From: Zychaea mexicana | Taxonomy: Eukaryota; Mucoromycota; Mucoromycetes; Mucorales; Lichtheimiaceae | DNA length: 64,000 bases | Direction of reading: 5' to 3' | Assembly (NCBI RefSeq): GCF_025766255.1 | Contig: NW_026516676.1 | Location: 367,501 to 431,500, forward strand | Program-made: the position numbers and the translations under genes | The notes under the pieces: generated by a model | What the model was told of the DNA's origin: nothing | Databases searched by the model: none | Seen by the model: only the letters and a program-made list of their open reading frames with translations | In this document: one piece after another, positions 43,825 to 53,700 of the stretch | How the letters are laid out: the number at the start of each line of letters is the position of its first letter | Numbering within the stretch: position 1 is the first letter of the stretch

Positions 43825-44205
43825 TTTGTAGTTGTCCTCATCCATCTTAAACTTTTTATAAAATGTATGAAATATGCTATGTGGTAAGTAATTTTCAAAT
43901 TGTTCACTACATACTCCAGAGACTGAATGATATAATAAAAACAATCCTTTTTCAATTTCAAAGTAAGGTCCGGGATATTCCTTGTTTGTATATAAAACTA
44001 CTAGAAAATAAAATACAGCAACATAACCTAATTTACATAACAATTCATCCTTACTTTTATCTATGAATTTAATATGTCCCAAATCAGTTCTATGTTTATA
44101 TTTATTATATACAGTAGGCCAATTCCATTCTAGGAATTGCCAATAATTTGCAATAATTGAGTTTACTTCATTTGTAATTAGTGGTGTATAGTTTGTTGTA
44201 TCCAT
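43822..44205 (-). CDS. Transposase N-terminal frame, copy D
   Basis: An intact 127-codon frame, MDTTNYTPLITNEVNSIIAN to KFKMDEDNYK. It aligns with copy C (YWQFLEWNWPTVYNKYKHR; GYVAVFYFLVVLYTNKEY; EIEKGLFLLYHSVSG). It ends in TGA where copy A has TAA and copy C TAG. The catalytic partner frame next to it is truncated, so this copy survives alone. AAAATTGA lies 30 bases upstream. Confidence 0.6.
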   Translation of the reverse strand: MDTTNYTPLITNEVNSIIANYWQFLEWNWPTVYNKYKHRTDLGHIKFIDKSKDELLCKLGYVAVFYFLVVLYTNKEYPGPYFEIEKGLFLLYHSVSGVCSEQFENYLPHSIFHTFYKKFKMDEDNYK

Positions 44206-44235
44206 TGGGTCGTTCTTTATTTATATTTTGGATTT

Positions 44236-44243
44236 TCAATTTT
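44236..44243 (-). promoter_or_regulatory. AAAATTGA motif upstream of transposase copy D
   Basis: Exact octamer on the minus strand in ATAAAAATTGAAAATCC, 30 bases before ATG 44205. It pairs with an oppositely oriented motif at 44284-44291. Confidence 0.6.
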
Positions 44244-44283
44244 TATAATCACTGAATGCATGATTTTGGCTACATAATGTCAT

Positions 44284-44291
44284 AAAATTGA
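44284..44291 (+). promoter_or_regulatory. AAAATTGA motif upstream of a divergent truncated ORF
   Basis: Exact octamer on the plus strand, 31 bases before ATG 44323. Together with the minus-strand motif at 44236 it forms a compact divergent promoter between transposase D and the next ORF. Confidence 0.55.
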
Positions 44292-44322
44292 TAAAATATC
44301 AAAATAGATGATATAATTTAAT

Positions 44323-44373
44323 ATGGCAGCAAGCAATTTATTAGATTTACAAAAAACTATTGTAAATTTATAG
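44323..44373 (+). pseudogene. Truncated ORF start (MAASNLLDLQKTIVNL)
   Basis: Sixteen codons then TAG at the edge of block D, just before host-gene sequence begins. It is too short to classify. Its position after AAAATTGA suggests the beginning of a fifth element gene that was cut off by rearrangement. Confidence 0.35.
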
Positions 44374-44377
44374 CCAA

Positions 44378-45240
44378 TTTGGTACTGCACATCCCACACA
44401 GTTAAATACAACAAACCTACAGAAATGTATTTTTTGCAACTTTTCTATTAAGTCATCAGCATTTTACTCAGAGACGCTGATCTTATGCCGACAATGTAAG
44501 CTCTTAAAAGTATAAATAGAATATCAGTATTACAAATTCTTTGGTTGATGATTTTTACGCATTTAGTGGTGAAGAACAAGCAATGCAACGAGAGCGGCTC
44601 GTCAATTACATGGCAAATTTTTGGGTGATCGTCATAAAGTCAATGTTTACGGGCGAAAGGTTGATTTACTACTTTGCGTTTCTGATATGGAGCTCTGCGC
44701 GAACGAGTGGAAAGCATCGGCTTCTGACAATACCCTGGTGAGACAGCAATCCAAAAACGCTCGAGTAAATAAATGTCTGCTCGATAATATGACGAAGGTT
44801 CTCTCTGATGGTGGACTCAATGCTGATGAATGCAGTTTACTTAGCATGGATTGGACTGGTAAGCTGAAGATGACCATGAATGTATGAGAATAATCAGTAA
44901 TCATTTCGAAACGTTTCTAAAATAGAACTTAATGGATACATGTTCATCATCAGGAAGATTAATGGCGTAACAGTTGCTAATTCCTATTCATTTCAAAGAG
45001 TTGCGATCTTTTAAACAAACACTGGCATGTCTTTTATACTGGAAGGTCAGTACAATGATACATGTAATACTCTTCAAAATTAAATTAACAATGATTTCTG
45101 TGTTCTGTTTTTACCAATGATAGAATCACTACTTAAATTTAGCCGAAGAGTTGGAAAATGCAATGTTGATCCAAAAACGGAAGTTAGCTTTCAACAATGT
45201 TGTAGAAAGTTTGTCAATTCCTGTCCCTGATCGTAGTCCA
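44378..45240 (+). pseudogene. Fragment of a second lineage-specific family with PD-(D/E)XK-like motif
   Basis: Sequence HPTQLNTTNLQKCIFC, then LILCRQC across an intron (about 44496-44530) into SLVDDFYAFSGEEQAMQRERL, gives a C-x2-C...C-x2-C cluster. A one-base frameshift near 44620 leads to GDRHKVNVYGRKVDLLLCV and MELCANEWK, where Asp followed by E-x-x-x-E-W-K could be a nuclease-like core. Further exons supply FKELRSFKQTLACLLYWK and KFSRRVGKCNVDPK. The start is absent, cut by block D at the left. Such genes occur in large families in early-diverging fungi (from memory); function unknown. Confidence 0.5.
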
Positions 45241-45417
45241 TCCCCAACTGTCTTCCTTTCTCCAAAAAGAGACTGATCTCCAGGAGAGAGCATTTTTCCT
45301 TCTAACCTTGTCTGTTGTCCTTCCATTGAATAAAACCGTCTCTGTTCTGATCTGTTTATTTTCATATTTCAACTTGTTTTTAAAAAAATATACTTGACCA
45401 CTCATTTCCATAATCCC

Positions 45418-45970
45418 ATCTTTGAGCCGTCTTGAGCTGTCTTGGGCCGTCTTGGGCCGTCTGCGCTGTCTTGAACCGTCTGCGCTGTCTTGGGCCGTCT
45501 GCTATCTTGGGCCGTCTGCGCTGTCTTAGGCCGTCTGCTGTCTTGGGCCGTCTGCGCTGTCTTTCCCCTTGCGACTGTCTTAATTGAGCCTAACACTTGC
45601 CGAATGCATTGCATTCACCAATGTTGTAAAATTCACAGCAAAAAAATCGTGTGCTGTTATCTGATTGTTGCTTATCTAATTCTTATTGCTGCATTTTTAG
45701 CTTTTTTGAATGAAGTCGTTTATGACCATTAACTACTTAGACTCCTTATTTCGACACTTATCTCCCAGTACTAGTAAGAATGCGAAACGAAGCCTTTGAA
45801 ATGACTTTTCTCCACACACTTGCAGGCTCATGTGATAAAGTGTCTTCATGCAAAAGTCTATGGCGCTTAACTTTACTCTTTGCTACTGTCCAGAATTGCT
45901 CTACTGGGTTAAGCTCAGGCAAATACGCACGAAGATAAGACACATTCGTATCCTCGGTATTCTATGTACT
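45418..45970 (-). repeat. Left inverted arm: Tc1-like 3' end plus short tandem repeats
   Basis: In complement orientation this arm matches 48870-49475. Its outer part is a tandem run of variants of CGTCTTGGGC / CGTCTGCGCTGTCTT (45425-45560). The inner part holds the last 60 codons of a Tc1-like transposase (minus strand, 45758-45943; YLPELNPVEQFW includes the catalytic Glu). A deletion of about 27 bases relative to the right arm lies near 45985. Confidence 0.7.
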
Positions 45971-46149
45971 TCTTTATGTTTTCCATAGCTGTATAATGGC
46001 CAAAAGAGAAAAGGGGTAGTATCGGTTTTGAATTTTTGGTTGTCCTCACAAACTAGGCAGCGGTCAAAATATTCGAGTGGTCTATATAGCCAACGTGATC
46101 GCGTGGTTAATGTTAGTAATTGCCATCGCCAATCGATCATCTATATCTT

Positions 46150-47363
46150 TCATCTGCTTGTGTTTATTTCCTGAGACTGGCTGTTCCCTGTATCCTGATG
46201 CTGTTGCTGCTGCTGGATGTTAACGCGTATGAAGCCGAACTTGACCTTTGAGAAAAATTCCTCGATTGGATTAAGAAAAGGGGAATAACCCGGCAACAGG
46301 ACAAGGCGATATCCACGGTCAGCCACCTTGTTGCGGATATATTCTGCCGTATGGGTTGCTGCATTGTTCGAGTCCATCCATTACCATGGTCAAAAAGGCA
46401 TAAAAGTTGTGGGTTCTTGTTCCGCCTCCTTTTCCTCCTTTGTTGATCTTGGAACATATCTTGACAGCACCAGTGTAGCTAATGGCTGCGAGCATAGAGC
46501 GCGATCGGCGTACCTCTGTAGAACGATAACATGTGCTACTTCCCCTACAGGTGGCCATGCATAGTTTCATCGCATATTTGCCATGAAAGATGCCTCATCA
46601 ACAAAAACACTGTTGAGTCTATAGTCGACGATGCCGGTTTGGATATGATCACGACCAAATGCGGCATGCCTATCCTTTGTTTCCTCATCTGTGCGGCGTT
46701 CTGAATAGATATGCGCTCGTTTGATCGTGATACGGAGCTTGTGTAGAGATGACGGTAAATTGTTGAGACAGCTAATAGCTGCCCAAACTTCTTGTAGTAT
46801 AATTCCTGTAGCTTCTCTAGGGTTGCAGTGTTGATTGTTTCGACGGTCTTTACAAGGAAATTGCTTCCAGCTTCTGTAATCTTTGATGGTCGTGTCTTTT
46901 TATGTGTGATAGGCTCGGCGTTACCATCTCGTGCTTGAAGCCGATAATCTTGATCTCTGATGGTGCTCGCTAATAGTCCTAACATTTTGGATGCCTTCTT
47001 GTTGGTCGCTCCACACAAGTTTAAGAAAAAAGCCCGGTCTTTAATATCTGACGAGCGCGGCACATTTTTGCCCCGTGCAATTTTGAATGCTTTAGCTTGT
47101 TTGCGGCTACCTGTGGCAAACTGTAAAAAACTGATATTATCTTCAGCAGTATCCATGGGAGTGACTATCGTATCGATCGGACGCAATTGATGCTCATCAT
47201 CATCAATTTCATGGCCGTTATCACAATTGCTACTGCTGTCCTCATCAGTATCACCGCTAATGCCATCATTCTCCTGTATAAGCCGGGTAGGGTCGCTAGG
47301 AAAGCTGACAATTTCGTAACTGCCCAGCTCCTCAGAGCGGCCAAAAGTTACTTCTTCCTCCAT
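46150..47363 (-). pseudogene. Tc1/mariner-superfamily transposase, second lineage, frameshifted
   Basis: Minus strand from 47363: an acidic N-terminus, DNA-binding helices (IKDRAFFLNLCGATNKKASKML; TLEKLQELYYKKFGQ; STIYRHL), then after frameshifts VFVDEASF (first Asp, near 46590), MDSNNAATHTAEYI (second Asp) and YSPFLNPIEEFFSKVK (Glu). The last two are 36 residues apart (DD36E), unlike the DD34E element at 23 kb. The tail is Gln-rich. It lies between the two inverted Tc1 arms, so it is a separate insertion or the internal part of a composite. Confidence 0.7.
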
Positions 47364-48721
47364 CTCAATACCCTCGTTTAGTATCGAGGTCGTGCTACCT
47401 GTAGCTAGGTAACGAACTGATTAGAGAGATTGTTAGCTATGTACGTATATTGAAAAAAGAATGAGGTATACCAGGAGTTTCGGTGCTAAGTTATTACTCA
47501 ACTGCATCTGCGTCATAGCTTTTTTGAAGCAGCCGAAGTGACCGTCTAGTGCTCACTATTGGCTGTGGTTGTCGAGAGCGTTTTGTTATTGCTCTTGGGG
47601 TGAAAGGGACGTTGGTTTTCTTTTGATGCTGGCGTGCTTCATAATATAGAATACAAAATTCTTTTAGAGGAGGCGAAAAAAGAGGGAGCTTAACGTTTAT
47701 GTTTATTGAAGTATCTTTGTATCCATAAAGTGTCGTTTGTAACACAAACCATCTCAATCTTAAAAGTAAAAACATCGAACTGTAAACAAATAAAGACTCT
47801 CGGTAAGTACTTTGGAACAATTAGCTCTACTTTATTATAATGTGGTTTATGGGAGACATTCTGGTTCTGGTGTTATGCTCATCAACTATGGCATCGATAT
47901 GAGTACATTGACACAAACGTTTCTTTTCATATTAAAAGTTGTACCTGGTTTATTAAGTTGCTTTTTGCTAGTTGTCTTTAAGCTAAGACGCTTCAGTTTC
48001 GCGGTTAGGATGCTGATTTCATACTAATCAGGCACCCATTTTTGCTGCGAGAGCTTGGCATCATCCGTAAACGAGCGTAGAACGAGCGTAGGTCAGCAAG
48101 CGATTCTTTAAGCTCTTACGGCGACGGCTCCGGTACTTTTTCTGACGCGCTTTTCCTGGAAGCTGAAGTTTTTTTTTGACTTTGTCGATCTTGTTTCGGT
48201 TTATTCTTTCCACAGGATATACAAACGGGGTAAAAGGAAGCCCGTTCAGAAAATGAAATAAGTACTGGAAACGGGTACCGACAGATCCTTGTAATACATA
48301 AGCATTCGGATAAACACGAACGCATCCGATTCTGGCGTCAAAAGGCGTGGACTTATTAATAAACTCGGTTGCTTTTCAATTACGATTGCGAGATGACGAA
48401 TGTGAACACTGCTATTTCTCTTGTACGAACTTTGTTTTTCTTCAGTGCGAATAATTGGTTAGCTCCACTGCGAATTACTGCTTGCCCCAAGCGAAAAGTA
48501 AGCACTTCCATTAACGGACATTTGCACGCCCGACAACGAAAAATATACTTGCTCAGTAACGAACATTTACTTGCCCACTGCGAAAAAAAATTATTCCCAC
48601 TTGCGAAGTTCTGGTAACCCAGGTCGAACAAGCTGTTGCCCAGATACCACCATACGAAAAACCTGCCACCCGTATACACGAAGAAATAGAAGGCCGACAG
48701 CGGTATCGAATGCAAAATCCT
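47364..48721. other. Spacer inside the inverted Tc1 arms
   Basis: No recognised gene. A minus-strand frame (47494-47820) ends in a basic KRSRQPQPIVSTRRSLRLL and could be a remnant of an upstream exon. A minus frame at 48116-48325 is Ser/Lys-rich. Around 48440-48600 short motifs of the form ACTGCGAA and ACTTGC recur imperfectly. Confidence 0.3.
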
Positions 48722-49072
48722 GTAGTTCAGGGTCAGTAACAGGACACTATATCAGCTTCTTAAAATTGACTCTAGATGAAATGGACAAGCATCCGCAAAT
48801 GAAAGGCGATTATACAGTTATAAACAGTGCACCCATTAACATGCATGAAAACATAAAGAAGTACATAGAATACCGAGGATACGAATGTGTCTTATCTTCG
48901 TGCGTATTTGCCTGAGCTTAACCCAGTAGAGCAATTCTGGACAGTAGCAAAGAGTAAAGTTAAGCGCCATAGATTCTTGCATGAAGACACTTTATCACAG
49001 AAGCCTGCAAGTGTGTGGAGAAAAGTCATTTCAAAGGCTTCGTTTCGCATTCTTACTAGTACTGGGAGATAA
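48722..49072 (+). pseudogene. Tc1-like transposase fragment (same family as the 23 kb element)
   Basis: GSVTGHYISFLKLTLDEMDK and KGDYTVINSAPINMHENIKK correspond to SRGTVTGHYLSFLKATMDEM and HYLVMDNAPIHKAEDISRY of the intact copy. The second catalytic Asp is replaced by Asn (VINSAP). After a frameshift near 48885, YLPELNPVEQFWTVAKSKVK follows to the stop at 49070-49072. It lacks the N-terminal half. Confidence 0.75.
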
Positions 49073-49475
49073 GTGTCGAAATAAGGAGTCTAAGTAGTTT
49101 AATGGTCATAAACGACTTCATTCAAAAAGCTAAAAATACAGCAATAAGAATTAGATAAGCAAACAATCAGATAACAGCACACAATTTTTTTGCTGTGAAT
49201 TTTACAACATTGGTGAATGCAATGCATTCGGCAAGTGTTTAGGCTCAATTAAGGCAGTCGCAAGGGGAAAGACAGCGCAGACGGCCCAAGAGGACCCAAG
49301 ACGCAACTCCCGCCCCTTACCCCAATTTTTTTCAAAGCCAGCAGAGGACCCAAGAGGACCCAAGAGGACCCAAGAGGGCCCAAGAGGACCCAAGAGGACC
49401 CAAGAGGACCCAAGAGGGCCCAAGAGGGCCCAAGACGGCTCAAGACAGCGCAGACGGCCCAAGACGGCCCAGGAT
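48870..49475 (+). repeat. Right inverted arm: Tc1-like 3' end plus decamer repeats
   Basis: Complementary to 45418-45970 across the transposase end, the AAAAATACAGCAATAAGAAT segment and the CAATGCATTCGGCAAGTGTT segment. The distal part (49285-49440) is a tandem run of the decamer GAGGACCCAA and GAGGGCCCAA, about a dozen units, interrupted by a G+C-rich insert (49300-49345). Confidence 0.7.
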
Positions 49476-49753
49476 GGGGGATTATTATTAACTTTCAGGC
49501 GCGCTGTAAAAGCGTCGAGTTTTATTTCAGGATACGTCATATTGAGCGGTAGAAAGAAGGGATCAGATTGCTGCAAAATGACAATATGCTATTTTGAAGT
49601 CTTTACACCTTAAAATATCATATCAAAGTGTGCTACTTATCATTGTTACTTTGTTGTGTGACTTTTTTGTATACACAACTATCATCTTGACGATACACCT
49701 TAAATTTTCAAAAAAGCCCGCTTCTTTACTCTTTTTTTTTTGTGTACCTCGAA

Positions 49754-50333
49754 ATGGGCCTTTACTCATGGTTCTTCCCTTCGTCAACAACTCCAGAGCT
49801 CGATGAGATTCCAAAGAAGACCGCATGCTACCACATTGTAATTCCCGGCATGAATTTTTTGAACGAAACCCTGCCTTTCTTTATATTGATCATTGAGGTT
49901 TTTTAAAAATAGGAAGGATTCCTGACCTGTCATTACTTTCAACTTGCAACCGAAGTTGCCGATCGCCTTACTGCGAAACATCCTCACGTGAAAACCGACG
50001 TCAGTGCATATATCAAACAACAATGGTACGATCGATCCAAGGAATTGCAAGAGGTAAAATAACGAGACGCACCTGTATTTTTTGCCTGGGCTCAGCAACC
50101 CCACTTTCCATATCATCTATTACATATCTGCATATAGCAAGATAGATAAGAGAGATGATCAAGCTAAAAAAAATAATCCCTCGATTGAAAACTAGGAGTT
50201 CGGCAATAATCACAGAACATCACCGTTTATCTACGAAGGCTGCGTTGCTGGACAACAGAAGTTTGTAGGAGGTTATAGCGAATTTGCAAAGGCTGTCAAG
50301 GACAGCTACAAGATGAACATCCCGCTGGATTAA
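49754..50333 (+). CDS. Small glutaredoxin/thioredoxin-fold-like protein
   Basis: Three exons. Exon 1 (49754 to about 49836) gives MGLYSWFFPSSTTPELDEIP and KKTACYHI. Exon 2 (about 49913-50053) gives EGFLTCHYFQLATEVADRL, KHPHVKTDVSAYIKQQWYD and RSKELQE. Exon 3 (about 50197-50333) gives SPFIYEGCVAGQQKFVGGYS and EFAKAVKDSYKMNIPLD. The layout CHYFQLA, then (H/S)-S-P-F-I-Y-E and FVGGYSEF, mimics glutaredoxin-like domains attached to dehydrogenases in some fungi and parasites. No CxxC redox motif is seen, so redox function is doubtful. About 120 residues. Confidence 0.55.
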
Positions 50334-50723
50334 AAGGACAATGGATGGAGGAGTACGAAACCAAACCTGTATGCAGTATCGAAAATCGGGGAGCGACTCC
50401 ATAGAGGACAGGAGACCGAGAAGAGAAAATGTAGATAGACTCGCTATATGCAAACTGTACTTTAACAAATATTACTTTTATACAATTGCCAGTAATGTGG
50501 CACTGCTCTGCAACCCCGTGAGAGAGTTGTTGCCATCCGGTGACCCTCACATCTTTCATCATAATGGCTGTTTTTGGCGGGTGTTAAGCAACAGACATGG
50601 ATAGGTGGTCAAATTCCTGCAACAGCAAAACCAATTTTTCCCACGAGGGACTCCTGCTAATTCGACTGCAATTTCCCTTCTTCTTATTTTTAACTCTCTT
50701 TCGTTTAGTTTACTATTATCATC
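50334..50723. other. Intergenic region before the aminoadipic semialdehyde synthase gene
   Basis: 390 bases. Open frames on both strands are short and unsupported. A T/C-rich stretch (about 50670-50720) lies just before the start codon. Confidence 0.4.
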
Positions 50724-53700
50724 ATGACATTATCATTTGTGGCCACGACGAGGGCAATGACGACAATGAGTCATCGTCCGCTTCACAATAGGATCACTAC
50801 TTGTATTCTTCCTCAGAAGATTCCTACGACTACTAGCTCCCTGATCAAGCAACAAAGAACAATATCCTCGAAAAATGGTTATGTATGGCGATCGAGCGAA
50901 AAACCATGGGGACAAGGCTATCGCAGTATTGGCATCCGTCGCGAAGACAAAAGTCGCTGGGAACGCCGAGCTCCATTGACCCCAGATGCCGTGAATGCCT
51001 TGGTCCAAGAAACGGGTGCTCGCGTGTACATCCAACCAAGCACCAAGCGAATCTTTCCAGACTCGGCATATACAAAGGCAGGTGCCATCGTCTCAGAGGA
51101 CTTGTCGGCTGCAGATATCATTCTTGGTATCAAAGAAGTGCCTCCATCCAAATTGATGCCGGACAAAACGTATGTCTTCTTCTCACATACGCACAAGGGT
51201 GCTCCAAAGAATATGCCGATGCTTAAAGATATTCTAGACAAAGTAATAAATATAAAATCTGAATACGAGGAATCATGATAAATGAAAAGATAGCTAAAAA
51301 GTGTCAATATTACTGCTACATATCTATCAATAGAGAATTCGCCTTATCGATTATGAGTTGATGAAGGATCCCGCTACTCATACGCGCTTGGTGGCGTTTG
51401 GCAAATTCGCAGGAAATTCCGGTATGGTTGATGGGCTGCACGGCATGGCTCACCGGTTCCTAGGACTTGGTTATAACACGCCGTTCATGGTAAAGGATAT
51501 TTCAGATTTACTCGAAAAATCGGTAAAAAGAGAGACTCATACTGTGATTGTTATATTCGTTGCTTATCTATGCTAGTACCTCTCCATGGCCCACACGTAT
51601 CGAGGTCTCCCATCAGCGAAGCTGGCTACACGTAACATGGGTAACATTATCGAGAACGAAGGAACGCCTAAAGACTTTGGCCCGTTAGTTTTCGCATTCA
51701 CAGGCTCAGGAAACGTGACCCAGGTATCTAGGCGAAATATAATACTAGAAAAATCTGAAACGAACAACTTTGTTATCGGATATACTGATTCAAGCATTCA
51801 ATCAATATACACTTCAGGGCGCGTTGGAAATCTTCAAAGAGCTACCCCATGAATTTGTACCTGCAGCAGATTTGGCAAAGCTAGTCAACGATAAGAGTAA
51901 GTAGTGAGAATGAATTCACACAACCTTGTAAAAATTCACACGAGATTTCACACGAATTTTCTGAAATTCGTTACCATACTTATTTTCTCTCTGATAGATC
52001 CAAGATTAAACAAGGTTTATGGCACACACCTTAAAGTCGGGGACTATACACAACGAAAAAGAGATGGGGTTTTCTCGTATCAAGAGTATCTAGAGCACCC
52101 GGAACGATACCATTCGGCCTTTGCTGATAATGTAAGTGGCGGTTTACACTAAACAGTACTGTATATAATCTCTTCTATATATCAAGAAATACCTGGTCTA
52201 ATCGTGCGTATGTGTATATAACCCATAGATTGCTCCTTATGTAAACTCGGTCATCACCGGTGCTTACTGGGATGAGCGATATCCACGAATGATGACTAAT
52301 GCACAGCTTCGAGAACTCCAGCTGAGGCAAAAGCAAGGTCTTGTCAACAAAGGACGCATGATGAGTTTGATCGATATCGTTTGTGACACAAGGGTAAAAA
52401 GTCAAAGTTCGTGTATGATTAGATCTGTGTTTGCATGTGTGTAACACGGATATGTTCGTGTATGATATCTACAGGGAGCATTTGAATGCTTATCGCACTC
52501 GACCAATATTGAAGATGGCTTTTACTACTATGATGCCATCAATGGCGCTGAGCATAAAGAGTACGTATGCTGGTCTTATCGGAGATTGAGATCTGTTTAT
52601 GCATGAAAGAAATTAGCACGAGACTAACAATGGGGTGTATATACTACACTCATTCGTACGCTGCCCTAATTTTTATGCAGTGTGGAAAAGGACGGAATAC
52701 AAATTATGGGGATTGATATTCTACCTGCGGAATTGGCCAGCGATAGTAGCAAGCACTTCAGTAGCGTCTTGTATCCTCATATCAAGGACTTGGTAATACG
52801 AGTATACTTTCAACTGTCTGTGCAATTATGTTCACTAATGTACACAACGTATATGATACCATGTATAGATTCATCCAAAAGCAGAGTCTCTGATAAACTT
52901 GCCACCCATGCTCGCACACGCTACCATTGCTGATAACGGGCAACTCGTCGGAGCCCATTCATCCCTCGAATCCTTGCTCCCACAGACAAATTCAGGTCAT
53001 GGAGGCAGCAGTAGCAAGCGCACTGTGCTGCTGCTAGGCTCAGGAATGGTCGCTGGTCCACTTGTGCAGCGTCTAACTCAGCGATCGGACGTACGAGTTG
53101 TTGTCGGTAAGTTCTTTTGCTCCTTGTTTCTAGAGAACAGTGCTACCATGGCCACAGTAACGCATGAAAAAAAGTGAGAATGAGTCATTATTATAAAATA
53201 TGTCGTGGTACTCATGATGATGATTTGGATATAATAGCAAGTAATGCAACCTCTGAAGCACAAGCACTAGTTGCAAATTGCAGCAATCCGAATCAAGCAG
53301 AATCTGTTCCGTTGGACATTGCAGATAAGCCTGGCCTTGCCCGACTTGTTTCTAATGCTGATGTTGTCGTGAGGTAAACAAAAAAAGAAGAACTTGATTT
53401 GAAGATTATGCAAGGGTTCCGCATCTTTTATCGATAACCGTACTAATCTTGACAAAAAGTTTGGTGCCTGCATTCTTGCATGCTCAAGTCGCACAAGTAT
53501 GCATTGATCAAGGAAAGCATATGGTCACTGCAAGCTATGTCTCCGAGGAAATGGAAAGATTGGATGGGGCGTAAGTATCCGGGCGTCGTTGTGACTGGGC
53601 TAAGCATTGGAAACTGGCAATGATAACTTAAAACTCGTTTATTAGTGCTAAAAAAGCGGGCGTATTGATTATGAATGAAGTTGGTTTGGATCCAGGAATT

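Larger units (their letters stand above)
39544..44377. mobile_element. A+T-rich virus-like block D: Rep copy 2, transposases C and D, divergent ORF start
   Basis: The largest block. In order: GGGGACCGGCC end; leader hairpin; Rep (plus); transposase DDE/chromodomain and N-terminal frames (minus, stops overlapping the Rep stop by a few bases); an unassigned 200 bp spacer; a second, truncated transposase (minus); and a divergent truncated ORF start (plus). The right limit is placed where sequence of a different host gene family begins (about 44378). No inverted GTCCCC end was found. The presence of two transposase copies suggests two elements joined head to tail, or a rearrangement. Confidence 0.65.

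Noticed and set aside
39544..44520. Inverted GTCCCC end of block D
   Set aside because: I looked for the complement of GGGGAC to the right of the transposases and found none, so terminal inverted repeats are not claimed.
49202..49576. Open frame with repeated GPLGSSWVLL
   Set aside because: It is produced by the GAGGACCCAA decamer array; no start context, no homology.
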